Assembly: GCF_014132355.1 (NCBI RefSeq)
Contig: NZ_BLZO01000142.1
Span: 1 to 41,449 of the forward strand
Direction: 5' to 3'
Source: Okeania sp. KiyG1
GTDB lineage: Bacteria; Cyanobacteriota; Cyanobacteriia; Cyanobacteriales; Microcoleaceae
DNA: 41,449 bases
Below the pieces are notes generated by a model. That model saw only the letters and a program-made list of their open reading frames with translations. It was not told the origin of the DNA and ran no database searches. A program made the position numbers and the translations under genes. Shown piece after piece: positions 35,092-41,449 of this stretch (position 1 is the first letter of the stretch; each line of letters begins with the position of its first letter).

Positions 35092-35363
35092 ACGGTTATT
35101 CAGACTCTAAAAAAAGAGCCACTATTTTCCCATAGTACCAATCTAATCTCAGAATATAGCAACTTTTTCTAATTGTCAAGGTGCGATCGCTATTAAATTA
35201 CCAAAAACTACTGGAGTAATTTTAATTACGGTTATTCAGACTCTAAAAAAAGAGCCACTATTTTCCTATAGTACTAATCTAATCTCAGAATATAGCAACT
35301 TTTTCTAGTTGTCAAGTGCGATCGCTATTAAATTACCAAAAATTCCTGGAGTAATTTCAATGT
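35092..35363. repeat. Tandem duplication, period 136 bp
   Basis: Two copies of 'ACGGTTATTCAGACTCTAAA' (35092 and 35228) through 'GGTGCGATCGCTATTAAAT' and 'CTGGAGTAATTT'. Each has an 'GACTCTAAAAAAAGAGCC' hairpin. Ends just before the HicB pseudogene. Confidence 0.85.
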
Positions 35364-35404
35364 GTGTTATATTACTCCTATAAATAAAAATTATAAATCT
35401 TTTT

Positions 35405-35653
35405 ATGAAACAGTAAATTACTTGTAAAGTAGAATCATTCTGGGATGCAGAAGCAAAAGTTTGGGTAGCAACAAGTGCTGATGTTCCTGGATTAGCAACA
35501 GAAGCAGATACCATTGAAGCACTCAGTCAGAAACTCCGGCAAATGATTCCATAATTAATGGTTTTGAACAATATAATTTCGTCTGATTATGTTGGGTACA
35601 TTGAATTTCAACTAACCAGTCATCGAGAAGAACAAATCAAAGTAGCTTCTTAA
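35405..35653 (+). pseudogene. HicB-like (DUF1902) antitoxin with two in-frame TAA codons
   Basis: An 82-codon frame from ATG 35405 to TAA 35651-35653. It reads 'MKQ', stop, 'ITCKVESFWDAEAKVWVATS', 'ADVPGLATEADTIEALSQKL', 'RQMIP', stop, 'LMVLNNIISSDYVGYIEFQL', 'TSHREEQIKVAS'. This is the DUF1902/HicB-like antitoxin pattern. Both internal stops replace codons that are Lys or Glu in relatives, while the frame is otherwise perfect to the end, 1 bp before the HicA start. The antitoxin is probably not made as a full protein; a piece from an ATG at 35560 remains possible. Confidence 0.75.
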
Positions 35654-35654
35654 A

Positions 35655-35846
35655 ATGGTTTCATCACTAACTCCTAGATTAAAAAAAAATCTCACACAAG
35701 CAGGTTGCTATTTCGAGCGACAGAGTAAGGGAGACCATGAATTTTGGCATAGCCCAATTACCGAAAAATTGGGGTATGTGCCTCGCCCTTCTAGGGCGAC
35801 TTTATTAGTTGATTATTTACAAAAGATCATGTTATCATATTGTTAG
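35655..35846 (+). CDS. HicA-like toxin, 3' end replaced by the TnpB element
   Basis: 63 codons. Residues 1-37 match HicA mRNA interferases: 'LTPRLKKNLTQAGCYFERQS' and the catalytic-His segment 'KGDHEFWHSPIT'. HicA then normally continues with an Arg-rich strand and a helix; here the frame goes into 'EKLGYVPRPSRATLLVDYLQ', which is the left end of the IS605-like element. The insertion probably followed a TTAC tetranucleotide in codons for Ile-Thr, a known type of target for this transposon group. Toxicity is unlikely without the last strand and helix, which would explain survival with a broken antitoxin. Confidence 0.65.
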   Translation: MVSSLTPRLKKNLTQAGCYFERQSKGDHEFWHSPITEKLGYVPRPSRATLLVDYLQKIMLSYC

Positions 35847-35861
35847 TTCAAAAGTCGTTTT

Positions 35862-37064
35862 ATGAAAGCGAGATTTAAGTACCGTATATATCCAACATCA
35901 GGACAAAAACACCGATTAGCAAGGCTATTTGGTTGTGTTCGTGTTGTCTGGAATGATAGTTTAGCTTGCTGTCAGGAAAAGTATACTTCAGGAGAGAAAA
36001 AACCTGTTAACTCACAGCTACAAAAACAGTTTATTACTCAAGCTAAAAAAACTGAAGACAGAGAGTGGTTATCAGAGGTTTCTGCTATACCACTACAGCA
36101 ATCTTTAAACCATTTAAACCAGGCTTATCAAAATTTTTTTCAATCAACCAAAGGTAAGAGAAAGGGTAAACCTGTTAAACCTCCTAAATTTAAGAGTAGA
36201 AAGTCAAGGCAAACAGCTAGGTTTACAAAAGGTGGATTTAAAGTTGGTCAGCATAAAGTTTATTTAGCCAAAATAGGAAAACTGAAAATTGTGTGGTCAA
36301 GGGAACTACCTGCTGCTCCATCATCAGTAACAGTAATCAAAGATTCAGCTAACAGATATTTCTTAAGTTTTGTAGTAGAAATACAACCAGAAACTTTAGC
36401 AAAAACTGATAATTCAGTAGGTATAGATTTAGGAATTAAAACCTTTGCAACATTGAGTAATGGTCAAAAAATTGATGCACCGAAACCATTAAAGAAAAGG
36501 ATTAATAAGTATCGAAAGTTGAGCAAGTCTTTATCTAAAAAAACTAAGGGGTCATATAGATACGAAAAAGCGCGGGTTAGAGTTGCTAAATTTCATGCCA
36601 AACTAAAAGATACCAGAACAGATTTTCTACATAAATTATCCACCGAAATAATTCGTGAAAACCAAACAATTGTCTTGGAGGATTTGAACGTTTCTGGAAT
36701 GGTAAAAAACCGCAAATTATCCAGAGCCATATCAGATTTAGGTTGGAGACAGTTCCGGACATTCCTAGAAGGAAAAGCAGAAAAATATGGTCGTGATTTC
36801 AGAGTAATTAGTCGTTGGGAACCCACATCTCAAACTTGCTCTAGCTGTGGTTTTAAAGGTGGCAAGTTAGACCTTTCAGTAAGAGTATGGGAGTGTCTCA
36901 ACTGCGGTGCAAAACACGATAGAGACCAGAATGCAGCAATAAATATATTAGTCGCGGGCGGGCAGCTCGAGACAAAAAACGGACGTGGAGGCAAGCGTAA
37001 GACTAGCGTCAAGGTAGCAGCAGCCTATGAAACGTCAACCCGCCGAGGAGCTACGGCCCGGTAG
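35862..37064 (+). CDS. tnpB: TnpB RNA-guided nuclease (IS200/IS605 family), intact
   Basis: 400 residues. N-terminal 'KARFKYRIYPTSGQKHRLAR' and helical wedge domain, then RuvC: Asp in 'SVGIDLGIKTFATLS' (about 189), Glu in 'IVLEDLNVSGM' (273), final Asp in 'KHDRDQNAAIN' (353 or 355). Zinc cysteines CSSC and CLNC are intact. No frameshift. No tnpA is adjacent, so this is a TnpB-only element. Such proteins cut the donor site using a guide RNA from the right end (see 37066-37099). Inserted in hicA; the other flank belongs to a different gene. Confidence 0.92.
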   Translation: MKARFKYRIYPTSGQKHRLARLFGCVRVVWNDSLACCQEKYTSGEKKPVNSQLQKQFITQAKKTEDREWLSEVSAIPLQQSLNHLNQAYQNFFQSTKGKRKGKPVKPPKFKSRKSRQTARFTKGGFKVGQHKVYLAKIGKLKIVWSRELPAAPSSVTVIKDSANRYFLSFVVEIQPETLAKTDNSVGIDLGIKTFATLSNGQKIDAPKPLKKRINKYRKLSKSLSKKTKGSYRYEKARVRVAKFHAKLKDTRTDFLHKLSTEIIRENQTIVLEDLNVSGMVKNRKLSRAISDLGWRQFRTFLEGKAEKYGRDFRVISRWEPTSQTCSSCGFKGGKLDLSVRVWECLNCGAKHDRDQNAAINILVAGGQLETKNGRGGKRKTSVKVAAAYETSTRRGATAR

Positions 37065-37065
37065 G

Positions 37066-37099
37066 AATCCCCGTGCCTTTGGGCCGGGGAGGATGTCAA
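37066..37099 (+). ncRNA. Right end and 3' part of TnpB guide (omega) RNA
   Basis: After the tnpB stop, 'GAATCCCCGTGCCTTTGGGC' and CGGGGAGGATGTCAA form the hairpin (CCCCG/CGGGG) typical of cyanobacterial TnpB right ends. The guide would start in the flanking DNA at about 37100, which here is PEP-CTERM coding sequence. Confidence 0.6.
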
Positions 37100-37325
37100 C
37101 GCACCCGACGGTTCTGCTGACGACAGCTTCGGATTCTCAGTAGCTCTAAGCGATAACACAGCTCTGATAGGTTCCCGGGTTGACGACGACAATGGAACAG
37201 ACAGTGGTTCAGCTTACCTGTTTACCATTAACGCTCAATCAACACCAGAACCATCATCGCTCTTAGGAATAGCAGGCACTTTCGCGATCACCGCCTTATC
37301 CCGAAAGAAGCAGCAGAAAAAATAA
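37092..37325 (+). pseudogene. C-terminal fragment of an FG-GAP / PEP-CTERM protein
   Basis: 77 codons without a start: 'NAPDGSADDSFGFSVALSDN' and 'TALIGSRVDDDNGTDSGSAY', an FG-GAP repeat, then the sorting tail 'TPEPSSLLGIAGTFAITALS' followed by 'RKKQQKK' and TAA. PEP-CTERM tails (Pro-Glu-Pro, membrane helix, basic end) direct proteins to the exosortase pathway. The rest of the gene is absent because the TnpB element lies at its 5' side. Confidence 0.8.
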
Positions 37326-37360
37326 CCATAAAAATTCCTCATAGCTAATTTATCAAGCAA

Positions 37361-37637
37361 GGAATTCAGGCTCTAAATCTTTGCTTGATTTTCTTTTGAG
37401 AGTTCTACTTACATTTTCATAACTTACGCACGGGCACGCTTATCCATTGAGGGCGTTAGCGGATATTGGCGTTAGCCAATGTCATTCGCCCCTACATAAG
37501 GAATTCAGCCTCTAAATCTTTGCTTAATTTTTTTTGAGAGTTCTACTTATATTTTCATGACTTACGGACGGAAACTAAATCCAGTGAGGGCGTTAGCGGA
37601 GCTTGGCGTTAGCCAATGCCATTCGCCCCTACATATG
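37361..37637. repeat. Tandem duplication, period 139 bp
   Basis: 'GGAATTCAGGCTCTAAATCT' at 37361 and a near copy at 37500, each ending in 'GTTAGCCAATGTCATTCGCC'-type palindrome. The second unit overlaps the CAGGACTTACGC-type element 37556-37668. Confidence 0.8.
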
Positions 37638-37668
37638 GCGTTTTCAAGGTAAATTTGCGTAAGTCCTG
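37556..37668. mobile_element. Small element with CAGGACTTACGC-type ends, copy 2
   Basis: Left end CATGACTTACGGACGG, right end inverse of CAGGACTTACGCAAATTTAC. Core is a GGCGTTAGC..GCCAATGCC palindrome. Confidence 0.65.
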
Positions 37669-37769
37669 AAAATGTTATAAAAACTTGTAGATAACTATAG
37701 ATGGAAAAAATCCATCAAAAAAGTTTGATATTTTCAGTAAACACTTATACATGAGAACAAACTAAAAAT

Positions 37770-38534
37770 ATGGTAGACGTTTTCTTTAATTCTTGGGATG
37801 ATGGCGGATTAAATAATTCACGCTCTATAGACACAAGCGATCCTACTTATGTAATCGTACATGGTTTCCAAAGTACGGGTGGAAATTCAGGTAATAACTT
37901 TACCCCTGAAGGTTGGATGTCAGAAATGGCACAAAATATACGAGATTTGGAGGGCAATGATGCTAACATTTTGTTAGTAGATTGGCAAGATGGCGCTGAT
38001 ACTCTCAATTATTGGGCTGCTGCTGACAGAGTTGATGATGTGGGAGTTGAAGTAGCAGACTATTTGTTGGGTCAAGGTATTAATCCTGCCGATACCACAC
38101 TTATTGGTCACAGTCTAGGTGCTCATGTGATGGGTGAAGCAGGAGAAGAATTTCGCGAACGTAGTGGGGAAGTCGATCAACTTATTGGTCTCGATCCAGC
38201 AGGTCCTGAGTTTGAAGGAGGTTGGTTCTCTAGTGCTAACCCCACAGACGATCGCCTAGATCCAAGTGATGCGGATAGAGTTGTTGCTTTCCATACCAGC
38301 AGTACATTGGGATACGACGCTCCATTAGGAGACTTAGATTTATACATTAACTGGGACGATCTATTCCAACCAGGTTCCTTTAGTTTTGTAGGTAATCACG
38401 GCTACGCTCACACATTGTATAACGATCTATTAGATGGAGCCGCATTCGCGCAAAACAACGGCACTACTTTCTCACTCGCGACCGTTAATGGTAACACAAC
38501 AGGTTCAGTATCTGTAGATACTTTCGCTGTATAG
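37770..38534 (+). CDS. Lipase of the pancreatic-lipase (alpha/beta hydrolase) family
   Basis: 254 residues. Oxyanion-side 'YVIVHGFQSTGG' (27-38), nucleophile elbow 'LIGHSLGAHVMG' with Ser about 115, Asp in 'IGLDPAGPEFEG' (about 141) and His in 'FVGNHGYAHTLYNDLL' (about 210). 'DPAGP' after the Asp and the 'D.ADRVVAFHTS' stretch are typical of the vertebrate-type lipase family (PF00151), which occurs in some cyanobacteria. No N-terminal signal peptide. The acidic, Ser/Thr/Asn-rich C-terminus (TVNGNTTGSVSVDTFAV) is suggestive of a type I secretion signal, but this is inference. Substrate may be lipid or polyester. Confidence 0.85.
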   Translation: MVDVFFNSWDDGGLNNSRSIDTSDPTYVIVHGFQSTGGNSGNNFTPEGWMSEMAQNIRDLEGNDANILLVDWQDGADTLNYWAAADRVDDVGVEVADYLLGQGINPADTTLIGHSLGAHVMGEAGEEFRERSGEVDQLIGLDPAGPEFEGGWFSSANPTDDRLDPSDADRVVAFHTSSTLGYDAPLGDLDLYINWDDLFQPGSFSFVGNHGYAHTLYNDLLDGAAFAQNNGTTFSLATVNGNTTGSVSVDTFAV

Positions 38535-38548
38535 AACCTATTAGGGAG

Positions 38549-38580
38549 TAGTCGTAGGGACGTTGCATGCAACGTCCGTA
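38549..38580. repeat. GTAGGGACGTTGCA palindrome after the lipase gene
   Basis: Imperfect palindrome that can form a hairpin just past the lipase stop (38535), so it may act as its transcript end. Same family as 38987-39014. Confidence 0.55.
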
Positions 38581-38585
38581 CAGAG

Positions 38586-38880
38586 TAGTGGACTGTTTCA
38601 TCTTAAATGTTGCATTAGAAAATGGGGTGATGGGGGATGGGGGATGGGGTGATGGGGGGATGGGGGATGGGGGGATGGGGTGACGAAAAAGCGCTCTGCA
38701 CTATTTTAGGTGAAACAATCCAGTAGTGGACTGTTTCATCTTAAATGTTGCATTAGAAAATGGGGTGATGGGAACCCACCCCTCGCCCCTCCCCTCCGGT
38801 GGAGGGGAATTTGGGGGTGATGGGGGGATGGGGTGACGAAAAAAGCGCTCTGCACTATTTTAGGTGAAACAATCCAGTAG
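38586..38880. mobile_element. Two tandem small inverted-repeat elements
   Basis: Copies 38586-38725 and 38724-38880 share ends 'AGTGGACTGTTTCATCTTAA' and, inverted, 'ACTGGATTGTTTCACCTAAA'. The middle of each has a GGGGGAT heptamer microsatellite; the second also contains a C-rich insertion. Confidence 0.7.
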
Positions 38881-38956
38881 GGGGAAATAATTGATGAATA
38901 AGAGTGCAATAATTGATTTGATTTTTGATTGTTGGAGAATAATATCAATTATGTAA

Positions 38957-39063
38957 TTACAGCGGTTTTCATTTGGGTAAACCACAGTAGGGACGTTCCA
39001 TGGAACGTCCCTACAATATTTTGCTTGTGAAGATGTGGTTCATCAATTTGAAAAGCGCTGTAA
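38957..39063. mobile_element. Small inverted-repeat element, TTACAGCG family, copy 2
   Basis: Same ends and flanks as 1427-1557. Its centre is the perfect 28-bp palindrome 38987-39014 (GTAGGGACGTTCCA and inverse), in place of the different GC-rich core in copy 1. Confidence 0.75.
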
Positions 39064-39179
39064 ATATAAAGATCCTAACTTCTTGGCAAAAAAAAACCAG
39101 CATTAGCAAAGATACTAAATGGCTTCTATAGTCTGATGGATAAGGTGATGCTGTTTTCCTAATCAACGCAATAACAACT

Positions 39180-39311
39180 CAGGACTTACGCACGCATATC
39201 AAATCACACACCATCTGTAGGGGCGAATGGCATTGGCTAACGCCAAGCTCCGCTTTATATGTTGCGGAGCAAAACGCCCTCCCTGTATGTAGAGCCTCTG
39301 CGTAAGTCATG
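39180..39311. mobile_element. Small element with CAGGACTTACGC ends, copy 3
   Basis: Ends CAGGACTTACGCACGC and inverse (GCGTAAGTCATG), flanked by AACT at 39176-39179 and 39312-39315. Core 'GGGGCGAATGGCATTGGCTA' with GCTCCGC/GCGGAGC palindrome. Confidence 0.7.
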
Positions 39312-39414
39312 AACTGTAGCCTTAGCAATGCTTTGCCTGAAAAACTAACAACAAAAAAAATAGTGGTTTGCACATAAATCGATTGCAAGCCACTATATTT
39401 TTTTACCAAGAAAT

Positions 39415-39537
39415 TGTGGTCTAAAGCCTCCCCATTCATGGAAAAAGAAGAAAAAAATCTTTTTAGCCAATCCTCATTCTTTATAAAAAGAGGTAATTAT
39501 TAATTATTAATTATTAATTATTAATTGTTGAACTATA
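39415..39537 (+). repeat. Dispersed repeat R2, short copy
   Basis: 'GTGGTCTAAAGCCTCCCCAT' to a run of TTAATTA heptamers, ending just past the 3' end of the TPR gene that reads toward it. Confidence 0.6.
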
Positions 39538-39543
39538 TTACTC

Positions 39544-40062
39544 TTAAGATTCTGCTTGAATTCTCTGTATTGCTTTATCGATTTTTTCTGCATCTTCTCC
39601 TTTACCTTGCTCTTTTAATAAGTCTCTAGCTTTAGTGAGAGATACTAATGCTTCAGGTCGTTTATTTTCCAAATACAAAGCTACCCCTAATTGATAATGA
39701 AGCACTGCTAAGTCTGGTTTAAGGCGAACAGCATTTTCAAATTGGGAAATTGCTTCTGACAAATTATTTTGATTCGCTAAAAGACTGCCGAGATTAGCAT
39801 AAGCTTCTGCAAATTCTGAATCTAATTCAATAGCTTTACGAAATGCTGCTTCTGCTGATGTCAGGTCTCCTTCCTTATAGAGTTTTACCCCACGATCGAA
39901 TTCTGCTTTGGCTTCTCCTTCCAGGGCAATAATTGTTGTGTTAGCTAATTGGGTTTGTTTTGCGGTTGGTTTGAGAGTTGAAGCATAAGCTGAAGTGGTA
40001 CTGACTAAGCTTAGTATTGTGACTATGGCCAATAAATTGTACTTAGATTTTTTATAAAACAT
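39544..40062 (-). CDS. Exported TPR protein
   Basis: 172 residues. Residues 1-27 are a signal peptide (KKSK, hydrophobic core, cleavage near AYA-STL). Three TPR units follow from residue 51: 'AKAEFDRGVKLYKEGDLTSA', 'AEAYANLGSLLANQNNLSEA' and 'AVLHYQLGVALYLENKRPEA'. A charged helix (EQGKGEDAEKIDKAIQRIQA) closes it. Periplasmic or thylakoid-lumen scaffold, partner unknown. Its 5' region (40063-40400) is AT-rich, with no clear promoter to name. Confidence 0.85.
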   Translation of the reverse strand: MFYKKSKYNLLAIVTILSLVSTTSAYASTLKPTAKQTQLANTTIIALEGEAKAEFDRGVKLYKEGDLTSAEAAFRKAIELDSEFAEAYANLGSLLANQNNLSEAISQFENAVRLKPDLAVLHYQLGVALYLENKRPEALVSLTKARDLLKEQGKGEDAEKIDKAIQRIQAES

Positions 40063-40399
40063 TTTTAAGAATGCTAATAGTAATAGTTACTTTTTTCAGC
40101 ATACTACTTATTTTTAGATTTGATCCCCTCTTTGTGAAATAAACCTTAAGAAAACTCAACTTGTTTAAATTTCTGCTTAAGGCTCTTGATAAATTGTCTA
40201 CTCATCAGAAATTTGTTCAAAATGAGCATCTTTACTCTTGACTCTTATCTAGGATTTCTTTAAAGCAGAATCAAATTCTAAACATTTGCTATTTTTATAT
40301 CTGTGATACAAGGAAAATAATGGCAGTTTTGTCAAATTTTTGTTATATTTTGTAACATGATGCGATAGTCTTACGAATTCTCACAAGTTGTAGAAAATT

Positions 40400-40530
40400 T
40401 ATCAAACAGGATTGGGTCGGGCAACCCCGCCTTTTAAGGAGAAATGTTTTGGAGGCTTGCTCAAGTCCCCTACTTCCCCTCGGGGTGGGTTAACTTCTGA
40501 CTTCTGACTTCTGACTTCTGACTTCGTTAA
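40400..40530 (+). repeat. Dispersed repeat R1, copy 3
   Basis: 'GGATTGGGTCGGGCAACCCC', 'GCCTTTTAAGGAGAAATGTT', and a (CTTCTGA)n heptamer run, i.e. the inverse of the copy at 535-684. Confidence 0.7.
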
Positions 40531-40583
40531 GGCGATCGCTAAATCAAACAAGGCATATCTGGAGCAATCCAGATAGATTTGTT

Positions 40584-40597
40584 GTATCTAAATTTAC
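40584..40597 (+). promoter_or_regulatory. NtcA-type box upstream of nblA
   Basis: GTA-N8-TAC (GTATCTAAATTTAC), the NtcA consensus. A TATTAT -10-like hexamer lies at 40634-40639. The spacing from box to this -10 (36 bp) is longer than the usual 22-23, so the operator may be of the upstream type or fortuitous. NtcA control of nblA under nitrogen starvation is known in other cyanobacteria. Confidence 0.5.
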
Positions 40598-40656
40598 CGA
40601 GTTTACTCTGAAGTAGGCTCAGTACATAGTTGTTATTATAAATATGGAGTAAAGCT

Positions 40657-40854
40657 ATGGACCAACCGATGGAAATGCCACTGGAAAAGCAATTTAGCGT
40701 TCGGTCTTTTGAGGCTCAGGTACGCCAGATGAGTTTACAACAGGCTCAAGATTGCTTGGTTCAATTATATGAACAGATGTTGATGAGGGAAACTCTTTAC
40801 CAACAATTTTTAAAGCATAAGTGGGGATTAGAATCTAACCCTGATTTTGATTAA
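40657..40854 (+). CDS. nblA: NblA phycobilisome degradation adaptor
   Basis: 65 residues, the normal NblA size. It begins with the polar 'MDQPMEMPLEKQFSVRSFEA' and has the helix-turn-helix 'QVRQMSLQQAQDCLVQLYEQ' and 'MLMRETLYQQFLKHKWGLES' that define the family. NblA binds phycobiliproteins and the Clp chaperone so that phycobilisomes are dismantled under nitrogen or sulfur starvation. GGAG sits 8 bases before the ATG. It shows that the organism has phycobilisomes. Single gene. Confidence 0.93.
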   Translation: MDQPMEMPLEKQFSVRSFEAQVRQMSLQQAQDCLVQLYEQMLMRETLYQQFLKHKWGLESNPDFD

Positions 40855-41265
40855 AACGGAAGTTGTCTTAGGGACGACCTCTTTCTCTCACTCAGTTTCA
40901 AATTAATGAAATAGAGTCGGGGATCGTGGGGAGTCATTTCAGTTATCAGTACCTCTGGAATAAAGAAGCTACAAAAATACAGAATCTTCTTTTTTATCTT
41001 CGTTAAAGGGAGGGTTCAGACCCAAATTTTTCGGTCAACTAATACTGTTTCACTGAACTTAAAAGTAAGATTTTATGAGCTAAGAAGTTTCATTGACAAC
41101 AACTTTAGGCGATTATTTCATATCAATATATATTTGTGTGACATTATTTAATTGGATTGGTATAAATTTACAAATATTACAAGTATTAACAACATCATTG
41201 AGTGACTAGCTAAAAAATTAAGAATACTCAAAGAATACTAAAAAATATTAATAATTGTTTATTAA
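40855..41265. other. Intergenic, nothing recognised
   Basis: AT-rich sequence without an open frame or repeat that I recognise, apart from a few AATATT-rich stretches near 41100-41260. Confidence 0.5.
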
Positions 41266-41449
41266 TTAGTCTGGTTGACGCTCTATAGTAGCCTCCATAG
41301 CACTACTCAAAGAAAGACCACTTAAAACTCCGCCAGTAGAATAATATCGCTCTGGGTCTAAGCGTAGTAAAGTTTCAAAACCACTACGACGTTGGACATC
41401 ATTTCCCAGTACCCAATAGCGCTGAATAATTGAATCAATGCCCAGCCAT
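41266..41449 (-). CDS. C-terminal end of an unidentified protein (window edge)
   Basis: About 60 codons in one frame from the window end to TAA at 41266-41268: 'WLGIDSIIQRYWVLGNDVQR', 'RSGFETLLRLDPERYYSTGG', 'VLSGLSLSSAMEATIERQPD'. The sequence is protein-like (no stop, balanced composition). I do not recognise the family. The start lies outside the window. Confidence 0.6.
   Translation of the reverse strand, partial: WLGIDSIIQRYWVLGNDVQRRSGFETLLRLDPERYYSTGGVLSGLSLSSAMEATIERQPD

Noticed and set aside
29753-35653. Reassignment of TAA as a sense codon
   Set aside because: priA ends with TGA, but porin, perR-neighbour and many other clean genes end normally at TAA.

Overview
The window looks like a filamentous, non-heterocystous cyanobacterium of the Trichodesmium/Okeania kind (inference). 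The evidence is an NblA gene, GCGATCGC (HIP1-type) octamers, an OprB/SLH porin, a Fur/PerR regulator beside a rubrerythrin, many TPR proteins, low GC and a very large noncoding fraction packed with small repeats. No tRNA, rRNA or CRISPR array is visible.

Layout. 1-355: frameshifted start of a transglutaminase-like gene. 1.7-11 kb: a scattered transport locus with a TauC/SsuC-type permease, then (opposite strand) a ChrA transporter, a HesA/ThiF-type E1 enzyme and a MoaD/ThiS-type carrier, then the ABC ATPase, a Tat-exported binding protein and an outer-membrane porin. 12-13.5 kb: an uncharacterised protein plus a second, minimal ThiF-fold protein; the start of this pair has been tandemly copied three times. 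13.8-16.2 kb: a stand-alone OLD-family ATPase/TOPRIM nuclease with a decayed 3' end. 16.5-19.9 kb: a rubrerythrin gene split by a TnpB element that is itself split by an ORF-less group II intron, divergent from perR. 20.4-23.6 kb: a VOC protein, a TPR protein and a sulfotransferase. 23.7-24.2 kb: four 135-bp tandem repeats. 24.9-29.5 kb: two paralogous beta-helix/Gly-rich/FG-GAP surface proteins. 29.5-31.1 kb: a dead insertion sequence with long inverted ends. 31.9-34.5 kb: priA. 35.4-37.3 kb: a broken HicB antitoxin and truncated HicA, an intact TnpB element, and the tail of a PEP-CTERM protein. 37.8-38.5 kb: a lipase. 39.5-41.4 kb: a TPR lipoprotein-like or periplasmic protein, nblA with an NtcA-type box, and the C-terminus of an unidentified protein.

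How it works together. The ABC proteins, porin, ChrA and the E1/MoaD pair all fit handling of a sulfur- or oxyanion-type nutrient and sulfur transfer, but the substrate cannot be read from sequence. PerR and rubrerythrin form a peroxide-response pair whose effector gene is now broken. Most of the rest is shaped by mobile DNA: at least four small inverted-repeat element families, two larger dispersed repeats, 28-bp palindromes, and a striking set of microsatellites that nearly all have a 7-bp period. Several genes carry single-base homopolymer frameshifts or in-frame TAA codons, so either the genome is decaying or the assembly has homopolymer errors.
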